Assembly (NCBI RefSeq): GCF_001509475.1
Contig: NZ_LLZG01000376.1
Span: forward strand, 15,693-79,692
Direction of reading: 5' to 3'
Origin: Streptomyces regalis
GTDB taxonomy: Bacteria; Actinomycetota; Actinomycetes; Streptomycetales; Streptomycetaceae
Length of the DNA stretch: 64,000 nucleotides
The first letter of the stretch is position 1. Each line of letters starts with the position of its first letter. Both the position numbers and the translations under genes were made by a program. Under the pieces are notes generated by a model that saw only the letters and a program-made list of their open reading frames with translations, was not told where the DNA came from and ran no database searches. Below, piece by piece: positions 52,958 to 61,933 of this stretch.

Positions 52958-53617
52958 ATGACTGAGTCCAGCCCGCCGGGACAGCGCTTCTATGAAATCG
53001 ACCATCTTCTGACGGCGTACGCACGTAGCGGCTTCACGTTCTCCGACACCGCCGAGGTTCCCAGCCCCGGTTTGACTTCCTACCTCAGGGTCGTGGCCCG
53101 CGACCCCGCACGTGGCGCTACGGCCGTGCAGCAGATCGATGACCTGCTCGCCGTTGGACTGTTCGCGGAGGAGATCGCCGACGAAGTCGATCCGCTACCG
53201 CGCATCCAACCGCCCGTGGGAATGAGTGTCGAGGACTGCCTGCGCATTGCGAGGGACCACATCCATCGGGTTCTACAGGACCCATCTCAAGTGCAGCACG
53301 TAAATCCACAGAACCGCTGGGAGTGGAAAGAGACGTTTCCGCTCTTGAGTCAGTTGTTGGGAGCATATTTCTGCCAGGACTTCCCTGACTGGTATGCCAC
53401 TTGGGAGGAGGCCATCGATGACTACCTCGGCGACATGGGCGGAGAGGAGGCTAGGCGCGCTGCCGAAGAAATCACTGAAATCCTCGCCATCGTCGACTCG
53501 GACCAGGAACTCAAGCAGGCGACACACATACTAGGGCTCGAACTCCTTCCCCCCAGAGGCATGACACTGCGACGGTGGCTCGAGAACATGCGCTACCGGA
53601 TCACATCCACGACATAG
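52958..53617 (+). CDS. Immunity protein for the RNase A-like toxin (CdiI-like)
   Basis: AAGGAG precedes ATG 52958; 219 residues. The C-terminal half (LLSQLLGAYFCQDFPDWYA, TWEEAIDDYLGDMG, RAAEEITEILAIVDSDQELK) matches the family of contact-dependent inhibition immunity proteins, and the N-terminal half (FYEIDHLLTAYARSGFTFSD) is a second helical domain found with RNase A-like toxins. It lies 23 bases after the toxin gene. It should bind and neutralise the toxin in the cytoplasm. Confidence 0.85.
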   Translation: MTESSPPGQRFYEIDHLLTAYARSGFTFSDTAEVPSPGLTSYLRVVARDPARGATAVQQIDDLLAVGLFAEEIADEVDPLPRIQPPVGMSVEDCLRIARDHIHRVLQDPSQVQHVNPQNRWEWKETFPLLSQLLGAYFCQDFPDWYATWEEAIDDYLGDMGGEEARRAAEEITEILAIVDSDQELKQATHILGLELLPPRGMTLRRWLENMRYRITSTT

Positions 53618-54073
53618 ACGCTATACAGAGAGGTCACTTGATCAAGGCCGGAAGATCCAGCGTCGGGGCACGACGGCCCGTCCGGCCGGGGCACCGGCAG
53701 ACCCTTGCCGCCTCCCCCGGCTGACCCTCCGTCACCAGCCCCACCCCCACGGCCCGTGAGACCCACGGGCGACGCCGGGTAGCCTTCACCCGGAGAACAA
53801 CGGCGCGAACCGCCACCCGCCCAGTCACCCGACCAGCCGTCAGAAACGGCCCCCGGCGTGAAGATGACTAACGACGGAACCACACGACAGGTTCCGCTCA
53901 GGCCTCATTGCCCAGGGTGACCTGCCGTGATACACAGAGTGACCATACGAGGTATTCGTACGAATCCCGCCCATCAATGACGCCAAGTCGACATACGACG
54001 GCGCCATTGTCGGCGAGAATGAGGCCTGACCTCTGCGCACCGCAGGGGACTGCGGAACTACCCAACAGGGGCG
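53618..54073. other. 456-base gap upstream of the T4SS-like operon
   Basis: No gene is supported. 53640-53880 is C/G-rich with biased frames only. 53900-54070 is less GC-rich and probably holds the operon promoter; ACACAGAGTGACCATACGAG near 53933-53952 is AT-enriched but has no motif that I can name. Confidence 0.45.
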
Positions 54074-54082
54074 GTGACTTAC

Positions 54083-54391
54083 ATGCTGTTTGCGGCCGAC
54101 AAGGGCGACATCAACACCATCATCGGCGGGATCGCTCCGGACTGGGGCCCCTTCGGCAGCCTGGGTAACGAGGCGAAGGTGATGATCGAGGTCGTGATGG
54201 CGGTGGCCATCCTGCTCTGCCTCGGCATCGCCATCTGGGGTGCGGCCAAACAGCGCATCGGCGCCACGGCGCTGCGCGACACGTTCAGCGCCGAGCAGGG
54301 CAAGGGCCTGATCATCGCCGGCCTGACGGGCGTCTTCATCATCGGCTCACTGGGCACACTGTTCACCATCGTGTACGGCATGGCCGTCTAG
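54083..54391 (+). CDS. Small two-helix membrane protein, VirB2/pilin-like, first gene of T4SS-like operon
   Basis: The ATG at 54083 gives 102 residues; a GTG at 54074 is also in frame but sits too close to the GGGG ribosome binding site. Two hydrophobic helices (VMIEVVMAVAILLCLGIAIWG and LIIAGLTGVFIIGSLGTLFT) are separated by a positively charged loop (AAKQRIGATALRDTF). The size and topology fit VirB2/TrbC-type membrane pilins. It heads six same-strand genes recalling the S. coelicolor cmd cluster (SCO4131-SCO4126). Confidence 0.75.
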   Translation: MLFAADKGDINTIIGGIAPDWGPFGSLGNEAKVMIEVVMAVAILLCLGIAIWGAAKQRIGATALRDTFSAEQGKGLIIAGLTGVFIIGSLGTLFTIVYGMAV

Positions 54392-54580
54392 GCGGCTCCG
54401 TCCCCTCCGTCCACTCCGGGCACGCCCGGTCCCCCTAGTCCCCCACCCACCCGTCGTGCCCACCGGCTGAGGTTGCGTTTCCCTGATGTCGAGTCACCAC
54501 ACCGCGCCCACGCGGGAACCAGCACGGCTACCGTCGTACTCCTACGTGTATTCGTCCGACGTCGAGGGGGCGTACGCGGC

Positions 54581-55411
54581 ATGACTCTCGGAGACGAACC
54601 GGAGACCTCCGGCGGTTACGCAGGCACCGGTCAGACCCGGACCCGGCTGCCCGAGAGCGGTGGTGACCTGTACGGGGGCGCGCGGCGAGGCGGCCGCTCG
54701 TCGTCCCGGAGCCTGGTCACCGTGGTCGGCGTGGTCGTCCTCCTCATCGCGGCGATCGCCTTCGCGAACCGTGGAGGCGACGACTCCGATTCGGCGGGCG
54801 GGGACGAAAACCAGCCGAAATCTTCGGCTACGGCAGCGAGCGGGTCGCGTCCGGTGGAGGGGAAGGCCGGGGGGATTCCGGCGGGGTTCGCGCAGGATGA
54901 GCAGGGGGCGCAGAGTGCGGCGGCCAACTATGCGGTGACGCTGGTCTCGGCCGACATCCTCATGCCGGCCCGGCGGGCCGAGATCGTCCAACAGGTCTTC
55001 GTCGTCGACAAGCAGGCCGAACTCGCGGCCAAGTTCGACAAGGCGTACTCCAAGGCGTTCCTGAGCAGCATCGGCCTGGACGAGAACGGCAACGCCACGG
55101 CGGGCAACACCTACGTCTCGCGCACCGTGCCGATCGGCACCAAGGTCACGAGCTACTCGGACTCCGCCGCGACCGTCGAGGTGTGGTGCACCGGCGTGTT
55201 CGGCATGGCCGGGGAGAGTTCGACCAATCCGGCCGGCAGCGACTGGTTCACCATGACGCTCCAGCTTCGCTGGGCAAACAGTGACTGGAAGGTCGAGAGC
55301 TTCTCCCAGAAGGACGGCCCCGCACCCGTCCCTGGGGACAACAGGGCGTCCAGCGCCGATCAGATGGCCAAGGCCGTCGAGGAGTACGGAGGGTTCACGT
55401 ATGCCCGATAA
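54581..55411 (+). CDS. Single-pass protein with VirB8/TcpC-like extracytoplasmic domain
   Basis: ATG 54581; 276 residues. A disordered cytoplasmic N-terminus, one membrane helix (SLVTVVGVVVLLIAAIAFAN), a Ser/Gly-rich spacer and an NTF2-like domain of about 150 residues (AQSAAANYAVTLVSADILM, then TMTLQLRWANSDWKVESF). This layout is that of VirB8/TcpC scaffold subunits. The stop overlaps the next gene start by 11 bases. Confidence 0.8.
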   Translation: MTLGDEPETSGGYAGTGQTRTRLPESGGDLYGGARRGGRSSSRSLVTVVGVVVLLIAAIAFANRGGDDSDSAGGDENQPKSSATAASGSRPVEGKAGGIPAGFAQDEQGAQSAAANYAVTLVSADILMPARRAEIVQQVFVVDKQAELAAKFDKAYSKAFLSSIGLDENGNATAGNTYVSRTVPIGTKVTSYSDSAATVEVWCTGVFGMAGESSTNPAGSDWFTMTLQLRWANSDWKVESFSQKDGPAPVPGDNRASSADQMAKAVEEYGGFTYAR

Positions 55412-56726
55412 CCCGCGCCGCGTACTCAAGGTCGCCGCCGCCCTCACCGCCGTACAGACCACAGTCGTACTGCTGGCCACGCGGGCCGTCGCCGCACCCA
55501 CGCCGTCACCGACCCCGTCGGGCGACAACTGCGACCTCATCGTCGGCCCCGCCAAGGACTACTGCGAAAAGGACACCGGCAGCACCGGCGGATCCACCGT
55601 CGACGACCCCACCGCCACCCTCGACCCCCTCTCCTCCCTCGCCAAGGGCTGCGCAGAAGCCGCCGCCTGGACCGTGAAAAAGCTCAGCGAGGCCGTAAAA
55701 GAGACCGCGAACGTCGACTTCACGAACCCCAAGTTCCTCCAGCAGTACGCGGTCGTCTTCGCGGCGTCGACGATCCTCACGCTCCTCCTGTGGCTCCTGG
55801 CAGTCGCCAAGCGAGCCGTCCGAGGCGTGCCCCTCTCCACCGCCATCTCGGAGGCGATCGGCTTCCTGTGGCTGACGGTGCTGGCATCGGCCTTCACGCC
55901 GCTGATCCTCTACACGGTCGTATCGGCCACGGACGGCGTCACAGACGTCCTCGCGAAGACGACAGGCGACCAGACGGACACCTTCTTCGGCACGTTCTCC
56001 GGCGCTCTGGAGAAGGGCGAGGACATCGGCGGCGGCCCGATCATGCTGATCGTGGTGTCCCTCGTCTCCATCCTCGCCGCCGGCATCCTCTGGCTGGAGC
56101 TCGTCATCCGCGCCGCCCTGCTCTACGTCGGCGCCCTCCTCGGCACCGTCGTCTACGCGGGTCTGGTCGACAAGAACCTGTGGGGCCACGTCCGCCGCTG
56201 GGCGGGCATCATGATCGCCGTGATCCTCGTCAAGCCGGTCATCGTCATAGTGCTCGGCCTGGCCGGAGCGCTGTCCGCCGACGACGGCCCGGACGCCTTC
56301 TCGGCCGTCGTCTCCGGCCTGGCCATCATCCTGCTCGCCATCTTCGCGAGCGCGATGATCTACCGCTTCGTCCCGGGCTTCGGCGACGAGATCGCCGGCT
56401 CCCGCAACAACCGCATCATGAGCGGCGCCGAGGGCAAGGCCGCCGCGGTCATAAGCTCCCCGGCGACCCTGGTCGCCCAGGGCATCAAGACGCACAGCTC
56501 CCGCGCGGACAACAACGGCGGCTCAGGCCAGTCCGCTTCGGGCGCCCGCCCCTCGAACCCCGCCTCCGGCGGCGTCGCCGCGCACAGCTCGCGCTCCTCG
56601 AACGGAGGCGGCGGATCTGTCCCCTCCGCCGCACCCGCACCCCGTTCGGGCAGCTCGGTGAACACCCCCCACGCCAGCAACACCCGTAACAGCAGCAGCA
56701 ACCGTTCAGGAGGTGACGGGCGTTGA
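55401..56726 (+). CDS. Polytopic membrane protein, VirB6/TrbL-like
   Basis: ATG 55401; 441 residues. A signal-peptide-like N-terminus (AAALTAVQTTVVLLATRAVA) is followed by an extracytoplasmic Cys pair (DNCDLIVGPAKDYC), six helices (for example VVFAASTILTLLLWLLAVA and ILWLELVIRAALLYVGALLG) and a long Ser/Asn/Gly-rich cytoplasmic tail of about 110 residues. This matches VirB6/TrbL-type inner-membrane channel components. The next gene starts at its stop (TTGA). Confidence 0.8.
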   Translation: MPDNPRRVLKVAAALTAVQTTVVLLATRAVAAPTPSPTPSGDNCDLIVGPAKDYCEKDTGSTGGSTVDDPTATLDPLSSLAKGCAEAAAWTVKKLSEAVKETANVDFTNPKFLQQYAVVFAASTILTLLLWLLAVAKRAVRGVPLSTAISEAIGFLWLTVLASAFTPLILYTVVSATDGVTDVLAKTTGDQTDTFFGTFSGALEKGEDIGGGPIMLIVVSLVSILAAGILWLELVIRAALLYVGALLGTVVYAGLVDKNLWGHVRRWAGIMIAVILVKPVIVIVLGLAGALSADDGPDAFSAVVSGLAIILLAIFASAMIYRFVPGFGDEIAGSRNNRIMSGAEGKAAAVISSPATLVAQGIKTHSSRADNNGGSGQSASGARPSNPASGGVAAHSSRSSNGGGGSVPSAAPAPRSGSSVNTPHASNTRNSSSNRSGGDGR

Positions 56727-58279
56727 CGACCGAGTCCCACGTGTCCCACGCGGTCACGCCCCGCCGTACATATCTGATCGGCCGCGCCCGGCCGAACGCC
56801 GTCGTCGGCCGCAACCGCGAGACCGGCGAGATCGCGCTGATCATCGGGGGCGCGTTCCTCGGCATGATGTGCGGACTCCTCGTCCCCGTCCTGTCCCTGC
56901 GCATCGTGCTGCTGATGGGCTTCCCCCTGCTCGCGCTGGCCGCGGTCTACGTGCCGTACAAGCACCGGACCTTCTACAAGTGGTTCGAGATCAACCGCAG
57001 CTACAAGCGCACCCTCCGCCAGGGCACGGCCTACCGCTCCGGCGCCGTCGAGGCCGGCACCCACCTCGACGGGCGGGAGGTCGAGGTCGGCCCGCCCCCC
57101 GGCATCGGCCGCATCACCTGGCTGGCCGCCCCCTTCGGGCCCGACGAGATCGCCGTGCTCCTGCACGCCGACCGCCGCACGGTCACGGCCGCGATCGAGA
57201 TCGAGGGGCCCGGCGTGGGCCTGCGCGACTCCGAGGACCAGGAAGCCCTCGTAGACCGCTTCGGCACCCTGCTCAAGCACGTGGCCAACGGCGACGGCTT
57301 CGTGACGCGGCTGCAGATGCTCGCCCGCACCCTCCCCGCCGACCCCGACGCCCACGCCAAGGACGTCGCCGTACGCGGTGACGAGCGGGCCCTGGGCTGG
57401 CTGCAGCAGTCGTACGACCAACTCCAGTCGATGGTCTCGACGAGCAGCGAGCAGCACCGCGCCTACCTCGTCGCCTGCATGCACTACACCCGCGAACTGG
57501 CCGCCGAGGCCCAGGCGATGGCCCGCGCAGCCCGCCCGCACGGCGGCAAGGTCGACCGGGACTCGGGGCTCGCGGTCGTCATGGCCCGCGAGCTGACCGA
57601 CATCTGCTCGCGCCTGCAGGAGGCGGACATCCGCGTCCGCCAGCCCCTCGGCCAGGGCCGTCTGGCCTCCCTCATCCACTCCATGTACGACCCGGACCAC
57701 CCGATCGACCACATCCAGGCGATGACGAAGCGCAATGCCTGGCCGGCCGAGCTGGACGCCATGGAGCCCACGTTCCTGCAGGCCAAGACCCGGGAGTCCT
57801 CCACGCGCGCGCCCTGGTGCCATGCCACCGCCTGGGTGAAGGAGTGGCCGATGACCCCCGTCGGCGTCAACTTCCTGGCGCCGCTCCTGGTCCACACCCC
57901 GGACGTCATCCGAACGGTCGCCGTGACGATGGATCTCGAGCCCACCGAGGTGGCCATCGAACGCATGCTGACCGAGAAGACCAACGACGAGGCGGAGGCC
58001 AGCCGCGCCGCCAAGATGAACCGGACCGTCGACCCCCGTGACATCGCCGCCCACAACCGCCTCGACCAGCGAGGAGAAGACCTCGCGAGCGGTGCCGCCG
58101 GCGTCAACCTGGTCGGCTACATCACCGTCTCCTCCCGCTCCCCCGAGGCCCTGGCCCGCGACAAGCGGACCATCCGGGCGTCGGCCGGAAAGTCGTATCT
58201 GAAGCTGGAGTGGTGCGATCGCGAGCATCACCGGGCATTCGTCAACACGCTCCCCTTCGCCACCGGCATTCGGAGGTAG
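56723..58279 (+). CDS. SCO6880-family protein (T4SS-like assembly component)
   Basis: The start is TTG 56723, within a TTGA overlap and preceded by AGGAGGT 8 bases upstream. The 518-residue product has two N-terminal helices (IALIIGGAFLGMMCGLLVPV, RIVLLMGFPLLALAAVYVP) and a large cytoplasmic domain related to the N-terminal part of VirB4 without a nucleotide site. It is normally encoded directly before the VirB4-like ATPase, as here. I recall this family under the name SCO6880. Confidence 0.85.
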   Translation: MTTESHVSHAVTPRRTYLIGRARPNAVVGRNRETGEIALIIGGAFLGMMCGLLVPVLSLRIVLLMGFPLLALAAVYVPYKHRTFYKWFEINRSYKRTLRQGTAYRSGAVEAGTHLDGREVEVGPPPGIGRITWLAAPFGPDEIAVLLHADRRTVTAAIEIEGPGVGLRDSEDQEALVDRFGTLLKHVANGDGFVTRLQMLARTLPADPDAHAKDVAVRGDERALGWLQQSYDQLQSMVSTSSEQHRAYLVACMHYTRELAAEAQAMARAARPHGGKVDRDSGLAVVMARELTDICSRLQEADIRVRQPLGQGRLASLIHSMYDPDHPIDHIQAMTKRNAWPAELDAMEPTFLQAKTRESSTRAPWCHATAWVKEWPMTPVGVNFLAPLLVHTPDVIRTVAVTMDLEPTEVAIERMLTEKTNDEAEASRAAKMNRTVDPRDIAAHNRLDQRGEDLASGAAGVNLVGYITVSSRSPEALARDKRTIRASAGKSYLKLEWCDREHHRAFVNTLPFATGIRR

Positions 58280-58285
58280 GACCTG

Positions 58286-59701
58286 ATGCGGGACCCGCTG
58301 TCCGTCCTCACCGACGCCTTCACGTCCTTCCTCTTCGGGAAGGTCGAGACGACCCGGCTGCCGGTGCGCACGTCGACGGGCCAGGCCCAGGCCGTCTACC
58401 TCCCCACCGCCGCGCCGGGTCTCGGTGACTCGGGGGTGATCATCGGCCGCGAGGTGTACTCCGGCAAGGGCTACATCTACGACCCCTTCCAGCTGTACGG
58501 CCAGCAGCTCCCCGCCCCGCACTGGCTGGTCCTCGGCGAGTCCGGCAACGGCAAGTCGGCCCTGGAGAAGACGTACGTCCTACGACAGCTGCGCTTCCGC
58601 GACCGCCAGGTCGTCGTCCTCGACGCCCAGGGCGAGGACGGCGTCGGCGAGTGGAACCTCATCGCGCAGGAGCTGGGGATAACTCCCATCCGCCTGGACC
58701 CGACGGCGGCCCTGGACATGGGGATCCGCCTCAACCCGCTCGACCCCGCGATCACGACGACGGGCCAGCTGGCCCTGCTCCGCACGATCATCGAGGTCGC
58801 GATGGGCCACGGCCTCGACGAGCGCTCCGGCTTCGCCCTGAAGGTCGCGCACGCCTACGTCAACGAGACCATCGTCGAGCGTCAGCCGGTGCTGATGGAC
58901 ATCGTCGAGCAGCTACGGCACCCCGAGCCGGAGTCGGCCGAGGCGATGAACGTCGCCATAGACGACGTACGGGCATGGGGCCTGGACGTGGCGCTGGTGC
59001 TGGACCGTCTGGTCGACGGTGACCTGCGCGGCATGTTCGACGGCCCCACGACGGTCGGCATCGACCTCGACGCGCCCCTCATTGTGTTCGATTTGTCCCA
59101 CATCGACCGCAACTCCATCGCCATGCCGATCCTGATGGCGATCGTCGGCGTTTGGCTGGAGCACACCTGGATCCGCCCCGACCGGAAGAAGCGCATCTTC
59201 CTGGTCGAGGAGGCCTGGCACATCATCAACAGCCCGTTCGTGGCCCAGCTGTTCCAGCGGCTGCTGAAGTTCGGCCGACGGCTGGGCCTCTCCTTCGTCG
59301 CTGTCGTCCACCACCTGTCCGACGTCGTCGACGGCGCGGCGGCGAAGGAGGCGGCCGCGATCCTGAAGATGGCGTCGACCAGGACGATCTACGCCCAGAA
59401 GGCCGACGAGGCGAGGGCGACGGGCCGCGTGCTGGGCCTGCCGCGCTGGGCCGTGGAGATCATCCCGAGCCTCACCCCCGGCATCGCGGTGTGGGACGTC
59501 AACGGCAACGTCCAGGTCGTCAAGCACCTGATCACGGAAACGGAACGCCCCCTGGTCTTCACCGACCGCGCGATGACCGAGTCGTCCGCCGACCGCGACC
59601 TGGCCGACGACGCCCTGCGCGCCGCCGAGCTGGAAGCGGAGGAACGGGCGGCGGCCTTCGTGGAGCAACACCTGGGCGACTCCGAATCGACGGTGGCGTA
59701 G
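58286..59701 (+). CDS. VirB4-like ATPase
   Basis: 471 residues, 6 bases after the preceding gene. Walker A LGESGNGKSALEK (about residues 83-95), Walker B IFLVEEAWHII (about residues 303-313), and VVHHLSDVVDG as the sensor region; ends with an acidic tail. VirB4 and TraG-type ATPases energise assembly of type IV secretion or pilus systems. The N-terminal VirB4 domain is supplied separately by the upstream SCO6880-like gene. Matches my recollection of SCO4127. Confidence 0.9.
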   Translation: MRDPLSVLTDAFTSFLFGKVETTRLPVRTSTGQAQAVYLPTAAPGLGDSGVIIGREVYSGKGYIYDPFQLYGQQLPAPHWLVLGESGNGKSALEKTYVLRQLRFRDRQVVVLDAQGEDGVGEWNLIAQELGITPIRLDPTAALDMGIRLNPLDPAITTTGQLALLRTIIEVAMGHGLDERSGFALKVAHAYVNETIVERQPVLMDIVEQLRHPEPESAEAMNVAIDDVRAWGLDVALVLDRLVDGDLRGMFDGPTTVGIDLDAPLIVFDLSHIDRNSIAMPILMAIVGVWLEHTWIRPDRKKRIFLVEEAWHIINSPFVAQLFQRLLKFGRRLGLSFVAVVHHLSDVVDGAAAKEAAAILKMASTRTIYAQKADEARATGRVLGLPRWAVEIIPSLTPGIAVWDVNGNVQVVKHLITETERPLVFTDRAMTESSADRDLADDALRAAELEAEERAAAFVEQHLGDSESTVA

Positions 59702-59716
59702 GGCGAGGAGGAGAGC

Positions 59717-61246
59717 GTGAGACCGGAGGACCGCTGGGAACGCCGGGGACACCGGGAACACCGGGACGGCCAGGGAGGCATCCCCGACGGCCTGCTCATC
59801 GGCATACTCGCCTTCCTCCTCGGCATGACCCTTCTGGTCTGGACGGCGACGGGCCTAGCAGCCCTGTTCGCCCACGGTTCCTGGCCCTCCGGCGTCACCT
59901 TCACCCGCACGCCCCTGGCCATGCGCTCCCTGATCGCCCAGCCCCACGACATCCCGGGCGCATGGCCGGAGACACCGAGCGGTCAGCTCTCCGGGTACGG
60001 CCTGTTCTGGGGGCTGTTCATCGGCCAGCTGATGGTCCTGATCGTGCTGACCGTGTTCGTGCTGGGGACAGTGGCACGGTGGCGGGCAGTCAGGACGGAG
60101 CGGCGCGTGGGGAAGGCGAGGGGCGCGGAAGCATCAGCGCCGATACCGCACGATGTACCCGCACCCCACGCCCACGCCCACGTGGTACCGGCGCCCAGAA
60201 CGGAAACGGAGCCGGAGCCGCTTCCGCAGCCGCAGCCGCAGCCGCAGCCGCAGCCGACGGGACATTCCGATGCCGACCGGCCGACGACGGTCACCGCACC
60301 CCAGGGACTCAGCGAACCGGCGTGGGACAGACTTGTCGTAGCCACGAGGGAAAGCCGCCGGTCAACCGCGACCCAGGCAGTGCTCGACGCGGAAGGCCCC
60401 ACCCTCGTAGTCACCTCGAACGAGGCCCTCTGGCAGGACACGAAGGACGCCCGCGCAAAGCTCGGCCCGGTCCTCCTCTACGACCCCACCCACCTGTGCG
60501 ACACCCCCGCCCGCATCCACTGGTCCCCCACCACGGGCTGCGAGGACAAGCAGACAGCGGCTTCGAGAGCCGCCGCACTCCTGACCCCGGTCCGCCCCAC
60601 GTCCCGGCTGGACCAAGCGGTCAGCGACACCGCCGAAACGCTCCTGCGCAGCTACCTGCACGCCGCGGCCATCGACGGCCGCACCATCCGCCACGTCCAC
60701 CGCTGGTCCCAGGGCACCCAGATCCAGGACGCCGTACGAACCCTCCGTACGAACCCGAAGGCGGCCCCGGGCGCCGCAGGCGAACTCGAAGCCGCCCTCA
60801 CCGCCCACCCCGAACGCCGGGACATGGCCCAGGAGTTGACCACCCGCGCCCTCTCCGCCCTCTCCACGGTCAACATCCGAGAGTCCTGCACTCCAAACCG
60901 AACTGATGCCCTCACCTTGGATTCCTTCGTCCATGAAGCGGGCACGCTTTATGTGGTGGGTGAATCCATCGAGGACACCCGTGCCAATCCGGGCGCCATG
61001 CCACTCCTGACGGCCCTCGCCGCAAGCGTGGTCGAGCGCGGCCGGCGCATGGCCGAACGGTCATCCTCCGGTCGCCTCGACCCACCACTGACGCTCGTCC
61101 TGGACGACGTCGCCGCCGTGGCTCCGCTTCCCCAGCTGCCGGAGCTGCTGGCCACCGGAGCGGACCGGGGCATGCCGACCCTGGCCCTGCTCCGGTCCCG
61201 CGAACAGGCCCGCTCCCGCTGGCCGCACGACGAACTCCCCGTCTAG
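59717..61246 (+). CDS. TraD/VirD4-like membrane protein lacking a Walker A motif
   Basis: GTG 59717 with GGAGGAG; 509 residues. Two helices (GLLIGILAFLLGMTLLVWTA and LFWGLFIGQLMVLIVLTVFV) are followed by a Pro/Gln-repeat linker (PLPQPQPQPQPQPTG) and a cytoplasmic domain. The region LTLVLDDVAAVAPLPQLPEL corresponds to the Walker B/arginine-finger area of VirD4/TraD coupling proteins. At the position of Walker A only TRESRRSTATQ is found, so nucleotide hydrolysis is doubtful. It is last in the operon. Confidence 0.8.
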   Translation: MRPEDRWERRGHREHRDGQGGIPDGLLIGILAFLLGMTLLVWTATGLAALFAHGSWPSGVTFTRTPLAMRSLIAQPHDIPGAWPETPSGQLSGYGLFWGLFIGQLMVLIVLTVFVLGTVARWRAVRTERRVGKARGAEASAPIPHDVPAPHAHAHVVPAPRTETEPEPLPQPQPQPQPQPTGHSDADRPTTVTAPQGLSEPAWDRLVVATRESRRSTATQAVLDAEGPTLVVTSNEALWQDTKDARAKLGPVLLYDPTHLCDTPARIHWSPTTGCEDKQTAASRAAALLTPVRPTSRLDQAVSDTAETLLRSYLHAAAIDGRTIRHVHRWSQGTQIQDAVRTLRTNPKAAPGAAGELEAALTAHPERRDMAQELTTRALSALSTVNIRESCTPNRTDALTLDSFVHEAGTLYVVGESIEDTRANPGAMPLLTALAASVVERGRRMAERSSSGRLDPPLTLVLDDVAAVAPLPQLPELLATGADRGMPTLALLRSREQARSRWPHDELPV

Positions 61247-61284
61247 GCCGACCAACTGCCGGCTCAACCCATCACGTCAGCCCG

Positions 61285-61848
61285 TCACGGCCGCTCGAGG
61301 ACGAACTCCAACTCGGAGTCCCCCGGCTGCCCGGCGAGCGGCACCGTGAGCCCGCTCGGCACGAACCCGACCTTCCGGTAGAACCGCTGCGCCCGCCCGT
61401 TCTCCTCGTGCACGATCAGCCGCACCCGCTCCACCCCACGCGCCCACGACCACTGCAGGGCAGCATCGAACAGCACCTCGGTCAGCCCGATCCCGCGCTC
61501 CTCGGGCCGTACGAACACGGCGACGACATGCCCCTGCTTCCGCTCCACCGGAAGCCCCGCCCAGTCGGTCGTCCCCGGCTCCTCGACCAGCACGGTCAGC
61601 GTCCCGACCCACCGCCCGTCCGGCCCCTCGGCGATGATGGTCTGCGCCTTCTCGGCCCCCTCGCAGGCCCCGGCGGCCCGCTCCCGCCAGAAGGAGTCGG
61701 GCTGGGCCACAGCCTCCTCATAGGTCGTCAGATAGGCGATCGGCGCGACCGGGTCCCGCAGCGCGGCAAGCCGCAACTCCTTCGTGGCGGGCCACTCGTC
61801 GGCACGTATGGACCGGATGACGTAGGCCCCGGGGTTCGTGGTGCTCAT
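61285..61848 (-). CDS. GNAT-family N-acetyltransferase
   Basis: ATG 61848 gives 187 residues. GNAT motif A is present as VVAVFVRPEERGIGLTEVLF (acetyl-CoA-binding R-x-x-G-x-G/L variant) and motif B as HEENGRAQRFYRKVGF. Convergent with the T4SS-like operon and divergent from a histidine kinase gene. The substrate is unknown. Confidence 0.9.
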   Translation of the reverse strand: MSTTNPGAYVIRSIRADEWPATKELRLAALRDPVAPIAYLTTYEEAVAQPDSFWRERAAGACEGAEKAQTIIAEGPDGRWVGTLTVLVEEPGTTDWAGLPVERKQGHVVAVFVRPEERGIGLTEVLFDAALQWSWARGVERVRLIVHEENGRAQRFYRKVGFVPSGLTVPLAGQPGDSELEFVLERP

Positions 61849-61933
61849 GACGGCCACCGTAGTACCCGGGTACGACATCGCTCACCGGAATACTGCCCAC
61901 GGTCCTGTTCCGACCGACGGCGGAACCCGCACG

